DNA of 25,908 nucleotides from positions 1 to 25,908 of the forward strand of contig CAAERF010000221.1 in NCBI GenBank assembly GCA_900758315.1, given 5' to 3'. The first letter of the stretch is position 1. Every line of letters starts with the position of its first letter. The DNA comes from an uncultured Oscillospiraceae bacterium. GTDB taxonomy: Bacteria > Bacillota > Clostridia > Oscillospirales > Oscillospiraceae. This document shows, piece by piece, positions 16,758 to 23,649 of the stretch. A program made the position numbers and the translations under genes. The notes under the pieces are model-generated. The model searched no databases. It was not told the DNA's origin and saw only the letters and a list, made by a program, of their open reading frames with translations.

Positions 16758-17338
16758 GTGCGGCACGTCGCGCAATCGCTGCTGGCCCTGCTGGGCGCGG
16801 GCGGCGTGGTGTTGGTGCTGGCGATGGTCATTGGCGCAGCCGCAGCGGTGATCGGCTCACCCATGGGCATCCTGTTTGCGAACGAATCCAACGATCCCAA
16901 CAGCATCCCGTTGCCGAAATCGTAGCCAACACCAACGCCGACTTTGGCGCGGCCATCAATGAAATCGTATCTGCCCACCCGGAGTGCAGCGAAACCGCCA
17001 TCACCTACGACTACGAGGACGGTCACACATGGGCAAGCTACTGGCCGGAGGTGCTGGCCATCTTTGCGGTACATACCAACCTAAACTCCGACAGCGATGT
17101 TGTCGTTATCAATGACGCCCAAAAGCAGCGTATTCAAGACGCCTTTTGGGCTATGCACGAAATCACCTACGAGGTCGAAGAAGTAGACACCACTCCCGAA
17201 CCTACCGAGGACGACCCCGACCTGGAGCAGCAGACTGAATACATCCTGCATATCACGGTCAACAGCAAACCAGTAGATGCTCTGCGGATCTATAGTGATT
17301 GTGGAAAAAAATCAAGAGAACGTACTCTTATAGTATAG
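16758..17338 (+). pseudogene. Remnant of conjugative-element cell-wall hydrolase gene
   Basis: A fragment of the large membrane-anchored lysozyme/C40-peptidase protein of Tn1549-like conjugative elements, whose product opens the cell wall for the transfer channel. Only the N-terminal part remains. One frame gives a membrane helix (SLLALLGAGGVVLVLAMVIG) and then FANESNDPNSIP before a stop at 16923-16925. The next frame resumes with VAEIVANTNADFGAAINEIV and runs through WPEVLAIFAVHTN and DAFWAMHEITYEVEEVD to 17338. A one-base deletion around 16907-16912 joins the two frames. Family resemblance ends at ALRIY (about 17294); the last 14 codons look unrelated, so the gene is also cut at its 3' end. 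No catalytic domain remains. Confidence 0.75.
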
Positions 17339-17351
17339 AGCAGCAACGCTC

Positions 17352-17373
17352 ATACAAGGATGGCAAGTGTACC
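17352..17373 (+). repeat. Left copy of flanking direct repeat (candidate att site)
   Basis: ATACAAGG (17352-17359), five bases, then AAGTGTACC (17365-17373). The same two blocks occur three bases apart at 23463-23482, just outside the other end of the recombinase cluster. This arrangement fits attachment sites left by a serine recombinase, but the match is short and has an indel. Confidence 0.4.
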
Positions 17374-17411
17374 AGTGTTTTTGTACATTTCCCTTATGAA
17401 TTTGCCCCTTG

Positions 17412-17417
17412 TACAAT
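17412..17417 (+). promoter_or_regulatory. Candidate -10 of first recombinase, with paired TGTACA
   Basis: TACAAT (17412-17417) lies just upstream of the ribosome site of the recombinase at 17441. Two TGTACA palindromes (17382-17387 and 17410-17415) are 28 bp apart, and the second overlaps this -10. No good -35 is present at 17 bp. The palindromes could be binding sites for the recombinase or a repressor. Confidence 0.35.
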
Positions 17418-17440
17418 GAAAGAACAAGGAGGCGTTCGAA

Positions 17441-19393
17441 ATGACAGACTATATTGGAAATTACAAGAACCGCCCGCGTAGAGTAGTGTTTTATGGCCGC
17501 GTTTCAACAGAACATGAAGAACAGCTATCTGCGCTGGGGAATCAGATGGAATGGTATACAGACCTTGCATTGCGCAATCCCAACTGGACCGTTGTAGCGC
17601 AGTACATAGACGAAGGCATAACCGGTACCCAAATGAAGAAACGTCCATCATTTATGTGGATGATAGAGCACGCAAAGGAACACCGCTTTGACTTGATTGT
17701 CACCCGTGAATTGTCGAGGTTTGCGCGTAACACGGTGGATGCGTTGAATGCTACGCGAGAACTGAAGCAATACGGCGTGGAAGTCTATTTTGTAAATGAT
17801 GGCATCTGGACAATGGACGGTGATGGAGAAGTTCGCTTGACCATTATGGCGAGCATTGCCCAAGATGAAAGCCGCAAGACCAGTGAGCGCGTAAAAGCCG
17901 GACAGAAGATGAGCCGTGAGAAAGGTGTACTCTATGGCAGCGGTAATATTATCGGTTATGACCGTGTGGACGGAACTTATGTAATCAATGAGGAACAGGC
18001 GGCAACGGTGCGCAGAATCTTTAATCTGTACGCCGAGGGGCACGGAGAAACGACTGTTGCCAAAATGCTTATAGAAGAAAACCGCAAGGATGGCGGTGGT
18101 GGCCTGAGCTGGACGGCGAGCAAGGTATCACGGGTACTCCGCAAGCCCACTTACAAGGGCTATATGACCTATAATAAATCCCATATTGATGACTTCCTCA
18201 GCCATAACCGCATCAATCACAGCGAGGAGGACTTTGTTCTTGTAAAGGGAAACTTTGAGCCAATCGTCTCAGAGGAGCTATGGGAAACCTGCAATCAGAT
18301 CCGCAGTAAGCGAGCTGCATTTGTCAAAGGAAAAGATGGTCGTGCACATAAATTTGGTGTGTCCTTTCCGCAGAACAAATGGACGAAAATTCTGTTTTGC
18401 GATTGTGGGATGCGATTCCAAATCGAAGGCTACGATAAAACGGCCAACGGTGGGAAAAATATGCGGCTTATCTGTGCACGGTCGAAAATGTTCAAAAAGA
18501 AAGATGCCGCCAGAGCACTGAACGGCATTCCTTGTCCGGCACCATACGCATCTGAATGGAAGCTGGAATTGATGGCAAGGGAAGTGTTCCGTACAGTTTG
18601 GAAAGAAAATGCCGAGGATATACTGGGTCTTTTGCGGATGTTGGATGCAAATCTGAACACTACCGGCACACCGAATGATGGAAACCAGCTGGAGAACAAG
18701 CTCTCTGCGCTGAATGAGGAATTGGACGATCTTGTCAGCCAGCGGGCAAGCCGAAGTATATCTATGGATGATTTCTTGTCCAGAAGTACGGAGATCAACA
18801 ATGAGATTATAAATGTCGAAGGCTTACTGCAAAGTTCCATACAGGAACAGCGTCCTAAAGCAAGGTTAGATATGCACAGCATCGAGGCTGCACTCAGCGA
18901 TGATGCTTCTTTTCCTGATGGTAAAATAGAGCCGGGATTTCTGGACAGGTATGCCGGCCGGATTGTAAAAAGCAATAACCGCTATATTTGGATGTTGCAG
19001 TTGATGAACGTGCAGCAGATCATGCCTATCCAATCGGAAAGGCAGCCGATAGCGATGGTTACCTATAAAAGTGGCGTTCCCTATGATATTGAGCAAGAGC
19101 AAATCGGTAAGCAGGATAAAGAAAGTGCTGGACCCGATTGCGCGACAATATGTCGTCCACAGGATTTCTTTTTGAACATGAGCCGAACCAAAAGAAAGCG
19201 TAAGTTGGTGGAATGGCTGGAAAGCTGTCAAGAAAATCAGGTGAGCGTGCTGGATGAAAAGATACCACTTTTGAGTTTTGCGGTTGACTTTGTGACAGCC
19301 TATGAGTATCAGAAAGCGCGTGGGATTAAGATCCACCCCGGTTTGTGGAAAGATATGCGTGTGGATATATTTCTGGTAAAAAAAGAAAATTGA
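17441..19393 (+). CDS. Large serine recombinase 1
   Basis: Site-specific recombinase of the large serine integrase type (TndX/TnpX-like), which cuts both strands and rotates subunits to insert or excise DNA. The resolvase catalytic domain (about 14-165) has VVFYGRVSTEHEEQ with catalytic Ser22 and Arg20, and LIVTRELSRFARNTVDAL. A recombinase domain spans about 185-310, and a zinc ribbon about 317-366 (CDC, C, C). A coiled-coil-like segment at about 416-466 (LENKLSALNEELDDLV onward) precedes a long C-terminus. At 650 residues it is full length. AAGGAGG precedes the ATG at 8 bases. It is homologous to the second recombinase at 21818 but about 140 residues longer, mainly because of the coiled-coil and the tail. 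Confidence 0.92.
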   Translation: MTDYIGNYKNRPRRVVFYGRVSTEHEEQLSALGNQMEWYTDLALRNPNWTVVAQYIDEGITGTQMKKRPSFMWMIEHAKEHRFDLIVTRELSRFARNTVDALNATRELKQYGVEVYFVNDGIWTMDGDGEVRLTIMASIAQDESRKTSERVKAGQKMSREKGVLYGSGNIIGYDRVDGTYVINEEQAATVRRIFNLYAEGHGETTVAKMLIEENRKDGGGGLSWTASKVSRVLRKPTYKGYMTYNKSHIDDFLSHNRINHSEEDFVLVKGNFEPIVSEELWETCNQIRSKRAAFVKGKDGRAHKFGVSFPQNKWTKILFCDCGMRFQIEGYDKTANGGKNMRLICARSKMFKKKDAARALNGIPCPAPYASEWKLELMAREVFRTVWKENAEDILGLLRMLDANLNTTGTPNDGNQLENKLSALNEELDDLVSQRASRSISMDDFLSRSTEINNEIINVEGLLQSSIQEQRPKARLDMHSIEAALSDDASFPDGKIEPGFLDRYAGRIVKSNNRYIWMLQLMNVQQIMPIQSERQPIAMVTYKSGVPYDIEQEQIGKQDKESAGPDCATICRPQDFFLNMSRTKRKRKLVEWLESCQENQVSVLDEKIPLLSFAVDFVTAYEYQKARGIKIHPGLWKDMRVDIFLVKKEN

Positions 19394-19632
19394 AAAAGTT
19401 GTGGAAAAAATCCGATTCGCTGTTCTCTTATGTATTAGGAGGTTCCAAACCTCCGAAAAAGTGAATAGCGTCCTCTGCTGTACCGCATTGGGGAAGCAGC
19501 GCCATGACTGGATTCCACGAGCGTGCCAAGATGCGAGAAAACATATCGCATGGCTGCAAAGCGATGCGAGACAAAGCGCCGGGAAGGGTTGCCTGTCTGG
19601 AATTTGCAGAGGGAGAGAAACGCACAGCTATA
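19394..19632. other. Non-coding, hairpin-rich spacer after recombinase 1
   Basis: No convincing gene is seen here. Local hairpins include GGAGGTT/AACCTCC (19438-19454) and ATGCGA/TCGCAT near 19531-19551. The stretch is richer in G and C than its surroundings. Open frames here lack ribosome sites and run through the hairpins. It could be a structured RNA, or the worn 3' part of an earlier gene. Confidence 0.3.
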
Positions 19633-19731
19633 ACGACAGATCGTGCCGTGGAGGAAATACTTCCACGGCATTATTGTGTCGTTATGGAATGACGCTAGAT
19701 TTGCTATTTGAATCAGTAAATGGTAATATTA
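19633..19731 (+). repeat. Terminator-promoter cassette, copy A
   Basis: The unit begins with GATC, then the hairpin TGCCGTGGA (19644-19652)/TCCACGGCA (19662-19670). About 30 bases later comes a promoter, TTGCTA (19701-19706), 17 bp, TAATAT (19724-19729). The same layout and much of the sequence recur at 19951-20048 (copy B) and 21698-21795 (copy C). GATC lies 62, 63 and 61 bases upstream of the -35 or TTG position in A, B and C. No complete gene follows copy A. Confidence 0.6.
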
Positions 19732-19769
19732 TAATTCGGATGAGGAATAGACCGTGATGGCAACTATTC

Positions 19770-19900
19770 GGGAATTCCGAATGGTTCAAACAGATGACAT
19801 CTGACAGGTTCATCGAAGGAAAATTATCGCAATTTGTGGCTTATTGAGCCTTTCGAGTTTTATCTGCATATATTTTTGAAGATTATATGCAGAAAGCAGG
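19770..19900 (+). pseudogene. Decayed 5' end of a second AAA-type gene
   Basis: Downstream of cassette A the sequence resembles the leader and first codons of the intact AAA gene. GAATGGTT (19779-19786) corresponds to 20070-20077, ATGAC plus TCTGA follow in both, and GCCTTTCGAGTT near 19852 matches GCGTTTCAAGTT near 20143, the codons for the early Phe-Gln-Val. The reading frame is lost. By eye roughly half or more of the positions agree, with indels. A former tandem copy that has degenerated is the simplest explanation. Confidence 0.4.
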
Positions 19901-19950
19901 ATTCCATGTGGCAAAATTTAATCATCGTCATAGCAGATGAGGTGTCTGCG

Positions 19951-20048
19951 ATGATAGATCATGCTATGAAAGAAATCCCTGCTGCGACGCTTTTGTACTA
20001 TTATAGAGAAATTTCCAACTTGCTATTTGTATCGATAAATGGTACTAT
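19951..20048 (+). repeat. Terminator-promoter cassette, copy B, promoter of AAA gene
   Basis: Starts ATGATAGATCATGC, matching copy A (ACGACAGATCGTGC), although the hairpin has decayed. The promoter is TTGCTA (20020-20025), 17 bp, TACTAT (20043-20048), and TTGCTATTTG and TAAATGGTA are shared with copy A. It drives the gene at 20113, with a leader of roughly 60 bases. Confidence 0.6.
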
Positions 20049-20112
20049 ATGACTATACTAATGTCATTTGAATGGTTAGAAATAAATGACTTCTGAAGGA
20101 GGCTTTGGCGAA

Positions 20113-21696
20113 ATGGGAAGATTCGTGAATCCGGATAATAGTGCGTTTCAAGTTGCACTGAATTCAAAAATTTATATGGACAAAACGGGTCTGCTGGAAT
20201 ATACCAACAGCGTTCTTGATACACCAGAAGCATATATCTGCAATAGCCGCCCCCGGAGGTTTGGTAAGTCCTATACGGCTAATATGCTGGCAGCCTATTA
20301 CAGCAAAGGCTGCGATTCAGAAAAGATGTTCGATGGGCTTACAATCGGCAAGAGTAGCGACTTCAAAAAGCATCTCAACAAGTATGATGTGATCCATATA
20401 GATGTACAATGGTTTTTGTCCAGCTGTGCAGAGATCAAAAGTATTATATCCTACATTACGCAATCGGTTTTGGAGGAACTAAAAGAGTACTACCCTGAAG
20501 TTCTTCCTAACGAAGTGTTGACATTGGCGGACGCTTTGTCGCGCATCAGAAACTCGACCGGTCAGAAATTTATTGTGATTATTGATGAATGGGATATTCT
20601 GATCCGAGATGAAGCAACCAATAAGGCTGTTCAAGAAGAATATATCTATTTCCTGAGAGGCTTATTCAAAGGTACAGAGCCGACAAAATACATTCAGCTT
20701 GCATACCTCACCGGCATTCTGCCAATCAAAAAGGAAAAAACGCAGTCGGCCTTGAATAACTTCGATGAGTTTACCATGGTCAGTGCCGGCACGTTGGCAC
20801 CTTTCATTGGCTTTACGGAAGAAGAAGTTAAGAATCTTTGCGAGGAGTACCACAAAGACTTTGACAAGGTAAAAAAGTGGTACGATGGTTACTTGCTGCG
20901 GGATTACCAAGTTTATAATCCCAGAGCTGTTGTCAGCGTTATGCTGAAGGGAGAGTTTAAGAGCTACTGGTCGGAAACGGCTTCCTATGAAGCAATCGTT
21001 CCTCTTATCAACATGAACTATGATGGGCTGAAAACGGCAATCATTGAAATGCTTTCCGGTGGGGAAGTTAAAGTAAACACGGCTACCTTCAAGAACGATA
21101 CCGTTAATATCCAAAGCAAAGATGATGTTTTGACATATATGATTCATCTTGGCTACTTGGGATATGACCAGAACCGAAAAACAGCGTTCGTTCCGAATGA
21201 GGAAATCCGGCAGGAATTGACACTTGCGGTGGAAAGCAAGCATTGGAATGAGATGTTGCTGTTCCAGCAGGAGTCTGAGAAGTTGCTGGATGCGACATTG
21301 GATATGGATGGCGATGCAGTAGCCACTCAGGTTGAGAAAATCCATGATGACTATGTTTCTGCCATCCAGTACAACAATGAAAACTCCTTGAGCAGCGTCT
21401 TGGCGATTGCATACCTGAGCGCTATGCAATATTACTTTAAGCCGGTTCGAGAGCTGCCCACAGGCAGGGGCTTCGCAGACTTCGTTTTCATTCCAAAACC
21501 GGAGTACCGAAATGACTATCCGGCGCTTGTTGTGGAGTTGAAGTGGAACCAAACGGCGGAGACTGCGATGCAGCAGATTAAGGAAAAGAAATATCCGGAT
21601 TCGCTGCGTGGCTATACAGGAAATCTTCTCTTGGTAGCTATCAACTATGACAAGAAAACGAAGAAACATCAGTGCCTTATTGAAAAAGTAGTATAA
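20113..21696 (+). CDS. AAA-ATPase-like / PD-(D/E)XK nuclease-like protein
   Basis: A 527-aa protein of the gut-abundant AAA-ATPase_like plus PDDEXK_9 architecture; its biological function is not established. Walker A is PRRFGKSYTAN (about residues 47-57), and Walker B is FIVIIDEWDIL (about 153-163). The C-terminal domain has a PD-(D/E)XK-like core: GRGFADFVFIP with Asp near 456, then ALVVELKWN (E-x-K near 475-477), followed by a Gln-containing helix TAMQQIKEKKY. The start at ATG 20113 follows AAGGAGG by 10 bases and gives the usual MGRFVNPDNSAFQ opening; an upstream in-frame ATG at 20086 precedes the ribosome site. It has its own promoter and terminator and lies between two serine recombinases. 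It may be cargo with a defence or mobility role, which is inference only. Confidence 0.85.
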   Translation: MGRFVNPDNSAFQVALNSKIYMDKTGLLEYTNSVLDTPEAYICNSRPRRFGKSYTANMLAAYYSKGCDSEKMFDGLTIGKSSDFKKHLNKYDVIHIDVQWFLSSCAEIKSIISYITQSVLEELKEYYPEVLPNEVLTLADALSRIRNSTGQKFIVIIDEWDILIRDEATNKAVQEEYIYFLRGLFKGTEPTKYIQLAYLTGILPIKKEKTQSALNNFDEFTMVSAGTLAPFIGFTEEEVKNLCEEYHKDFDKVKKWYDGYLLRDYQVYNPRAVVSVMLKGEFKSYWSETASYEAIVPLINMNYDGLKTAIIEMLSGGEVKVNTATFKNDTVNIQSKDDVLTYMIHLGYLGYDQNRKTAFVPNEEIRQELTLAVESKHWNEMLLFQQESEKLLDATLDMDGDAVATQVEKIHDDYVSAIQYNNENSLSSVLAIAYLSAMQYYFKPVRELPTGRGFADFVFIPKPEYRNDYPALVVELKWNQTAETAMQQIKEKKYPDSLRGYTGNLLLVAINYDKKTKKHQCLIEKVV

Positions 21697-21697
21697 A

Positions 21698-21795
21698 GAT
21701 CATGCCGTGGAAGGAACCTTCTTCCACGGCTTTTCTATACCATGATTGAGTCATTGACTTGTACATTTTGAAAATACTGAATGCAGTATTATACT
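21698..21795 (+). repeat. Terminator-promoter cassette, copy C
   Basis: Begins GATCATGCCGTGG, nearly identical to copy A, with an intact terminator hairpin. It then carries TTGTAC at the position of the copy A -35 and TATTATA at the -10 end. The likely promoter for recombinase 2 is TTGAAA (21768-21773), 16 bp, TATACT (21790-21795). The TGTACA palindrome at 21760-21765 is shared with the region upstream of recombinase 1. The start of transcription would fall within or next to the ribosome site, giving a very short leader. Confidence 0.55.
21704..21734 (+). terminator. Terminator of the AAA gene
   Basis: A perfect 10-bp stem GCCGTGGAAG (21704-21713) with CTTCCACGGC (21721-21730) and a 7-nt loop is followed by TTTT. 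It begins eight bases past the stop of the AAA gene and forms the first half of cassette C. Confidence 0.8.
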
Positions 21796-21817
21796 GATGG
21801 GGAAGGAGGGAAAACCG

Positions 21818-23341
21818 ATGCAATATGATAAAGCAGACCAGCAAAACTGCCCGCGCAGAGTCGTGTTCTATGGGCGCGTGTCCACTGAACTTGAGGCGCA
21901 AATATCAGCACTGAAAAATCAAATGAACTGGTATCTGGAGCTTGCAGAACATCATCCGAATTGGACGGTGGCTGGGCAATACGCCGATGAAGGAATCTCA
22001 GGTACTGGCATGAAAACCCGACCTTCTTTTATGAAGATGCTGCGAGATGCTCGGAAAAAGAAGTTTGACCTAATTGTGACCCGCGAGGTTTCCCGTTTCG
22101 CCCGAAACACGGTGGATACTTTGGTTACGACCCGTGAGCTGAAACAGTACGGCGTTGAAGTGTACTTCGTCAATGATGACATCTGGACGATGCGTGGCGA
22201 TGGAGAAGTTCGCCTGACCATTATGGCAAGCCTTGCGCAAGATGAAAGCCGTAAAATGAGTGAACGCACCAAGGCGGGCATTCAGACGTCACAGAAAAAA
22301 GGCACCTATGTTGCGGGACCGACACCGTTTGGATATAAGCGTGATAAAAAGGCTCATACGCTTGTGGTGCAGGAAAGTCAGGCAGAGACTGTCAGAAAAA
22401 TTTTTGCTTGGTATGCTGATGGCATAAATGGCACCGAGATAGCCCAGACACTAACGCAAGAAGGCGCACCGAATAAATCCGGAATGCCACAATGGAGTGC
22501 GCGTCAGGTTCTCTCAATCACCAAGAATACGATTTATAAAGGGTATTTGACATACAACAAATCGCATATTGATGATTTCCTCAGCCATAAAAGCATCAAG
22601 AACAGCGAACAGGATTACATTCTGGTGAAAGGCAGTTTTGAGCCAATTATTTCAGAGGAACTATGGGATAGATGTCAGCGCCGCAGACATGCATGGCAGT
22701 CGTACAAAGACGGCAATATAACGCAGGCTTACTTGTATGGAAAGAGCGAACACGCCGACAAATGGGCTTGCCGCCTGTTTTGTGGCTGCGGGGCCAGAAT
22801 GCGGGCGTTCCGCGCAGAGAAAGGCATTGTTCGATATATTTGTTATCAGCGGTCGCTGAGGAATGTAGCCTCCAAATGCAGCGCCCCCAATGTGCAAGCA
22901 TGGAAGCTCGAATTGATGGCGCGAGAAATCTACAAAAACGTTTGGCGGGATCACCGGCAGGATATTTTAGAAGAATACCAGCAGGAACAAGAAAACGGAG
23001 CTGCCAATAGTGGAAAGGTAGAGGAAGCACTCAGCTGGCAAGAGTCGTTCCCAAACGATGAAATCAGCCGGGAATTTCTGGACAGATTTGTGCCGAGAAT
23101 CTTCTCCATCGATGGACAGAAATTCATCTGGGAACTAAATCTATTTCAAGAGTCATGCACTGTTCAATGCAATGTGCGCGGAACGTACAATTACCATTCG
23201 ATTTCGGCAGAACGAACCCTGCCGGGAAAATCTAAAGCGAAGAAAGGGGATGGGGCTGTCAGTAGGATACTTGAGGATGCAAACAGTACGCGCTTTTGGG
23301 TACATGCCTATGATGACGACCCAATAAGCAGGCTGCTATAA
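21818..23341 (+). CDS. Large serine recombinase 2 (lacks coiled-coil)
   Basis: A paralogue of the recombinase at 17441. The catalytic domain contains VVFYGRVSTELEAQ with Ser22 and Arg20, and LIVTREVSRFARNTVDTL. The recombinase domain includes GTYVAGPTPFGYKRDKKAHT and KGYLTYNKSHIDDFLSHKS, the latter almost identical in both proteins. The zinc ribbon is at about 317-353 (CGC, C, C). At 507 residues it is short: the coiled-coil segment and the long C-terminal tail of recombinase 1 are missing, and after the ribbon it passes quickly to WQESFPNDEISREFLDRFVPRI. ATG 21818 follows GGAAGGAGGG by 7 bases; the in-frame ATG at 21797 lies before the ribosome site. The two enzymes may act as a pair, as CcrA/CcrB do. 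Confidence 0.9.
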   Translation: MQYDKADQQNCPRRVVFYGRVSTELEAQISALKNQMNWYLELAEHHPNWTVAGQYADEGISGTGMKTRPSFMKMLRDARKKKFDLIVTREVSRFARNTVDTLVTTRELKQYGVEVYFVNDDIWTMRGDGEVRLTIMASLAQDESRKMSERTKAGIQTSQKKGTYVAGPTPFGYKRDKKAHTLVVQESQAETVRKIFAWYADGINGTEIAQTLTQEGAPNKSGMPQWSARQVLSITKNTIYKGYLTYNKSHIDDFLSHKSIKNSEQDYILVKGSFEPIISEELWDRCQRRRHAWQSYKDGNITQAYLYGKSEHADKWACRLFCGCGARMRAFRAEKGIVRYICYQRSLRNVASKCSAPNVQAWKLELMAREIYKNVWRDHRQDILEEYQQEQENGAANSGKVEEALSWQESFPNDEISREFLDRFVPRIFSIDGQKFIWELNLFQESCTVQCNVRGTYNYHSISAERTLPGKSKAKKGDGAVSRILEDANSTRFWVHAYDDDPISRLL

Positions 23342-23352
23342 AAAATCCGAGA

Positions 23353-23388
23353 GCGTAAAATTGTTGCATAAAATGTACAATTCGCTCG
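23353..23388. repeat. Imperfect palindrome containing TGTACA downstream of recombinase 2
   Basis: GAGCG and AATTGT on the left pair with ACAATT and CGCTC on the right, with TGTACA at 23374-23379. The ACAATT side resembles, in inverse orientation, the TTGTACATTTT upstream of recombinase 2. It is a candidate recombinase-binding site or regulatory hairpin. Confidence 0.35.
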
Positions 23389-23402
23389 CGTAAATAGCTA
23401 AT

Positions 23403-23446
23403 GCGAAGCGCATCGCCTGTAAAAAGGTGGTGCGCTTCGCGTTTTT
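23403..23446 (+). terminator. Terminator of recombinase 2
   Basis: GCGAAGCGCA (23403-23412) pairs perfectly with TGCGCTTCGC (23431-23440). The stem extends five more pairs with two G-T wobbles, leaving an 8-nt loop, and is followed by GTTTTT. It is the strongest terminator in the window and closes the recombinase cluster. Confidence 0.85.
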
Positions 23447-23462
23447 AATGGAATTTAGAGAT

Positions 23463-23482
23463 ATACAAGGGGGAAGTGTACC
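23463..23482 (+). repeat. Right copy of flanking direct repeat (candidate att site)
   Basis: ATACAAGG (23463-23470), GGG, AAGTGTACC (23474-23482), the counterpart of 17352-17373. It lies about 17 bases beyond the recombinase 2 terminator. The sequence that follows belongs to the conjugative-element backbone. Confidence 0.4.
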
Positions 23483-23584
23483 GTTTTGCGGGAATGGTGG
23501 GGGATGATCTGTTTTCCCCCATACCCCCTTTCAGCTGGCTGAAGTGATAAACAGCCTGCTGAAAAAAGAGAATATCGTATCCTT
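23483..23584 (+). other. G/C-tract spacer with short peptide frame
   Basis: The stretch contains GGGGGA and TCCCCC tracts (about 23499-23520) able to form a hairpin. A following open frame reads FQLAEVINSLLKKENIVS to a stop at 23597-23599. The frame has no start codon in context, so it may be the tail of a deleted gene of the conjugative element. Confidence 0.3.
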
Positions 23585-23623
23585 AGCACCTTATCTGTGA
23601 TTTACAGGCAAGGTGCTTTTTTT
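23585..23623 (+). terminator. Terminator or attenuator before the primase-like gene
   Basis: AGCACCTT (23585-23592) pairs with AAGGTGCT (23610-23617), with an inner CTGT/ACAG stem, followed by about seven T. It ends 26 bases before the ATG at 23650 and has no complete gene upstream, so it may insulate the replication genes. Confidence 0.75.
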
Positions 23624-23649
23624 ATTACACAGAGTTGGAGGTCAAAACT

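Noticed and set aside
16696-16855. Short frame starting MEQIKLKVLSQPKSK
   Set aside because: After 20 codons it becomes a Trp/Cys/Arg-rich out-of-frame reading of the hydrolase membrane helix. There is no strong ribosome site.
19504-19692. 62-codon plus-strand frame in the hairpin-rich spacer
   Set aside because: No ribosome site, and its end covers the hairpin of cassette A. Chance coding is more likely.
19401-19757. 118-codon plus-strand frame after recombinase 1
   Set aside because: It lacks a ribosome site, runs through a terminator-like hairpin and a promoter, and has Cys/Arg-rich random composition.
19834-20052. 72-codon frame between cassettes A and B
   Set aside because: No ribosome site, and it spans the promoter of the AAA gene. 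Homology suggests a decayed AAA gene in a different frame.
20662-21669. 335-codon minus-strand frame opposite the AAA gene
   Set aside because: The plus strand encodes Walker motifs and a nuclease core. The minus frame is an antisense shadow.
17341-23500. Defence island such as an abortive-infection or retron system
   Set aside because: No reverse transcriptase, toxin-antitoxin pair or known effector was recognised. The AAA/PDDEXK protein alone does not justify the label.
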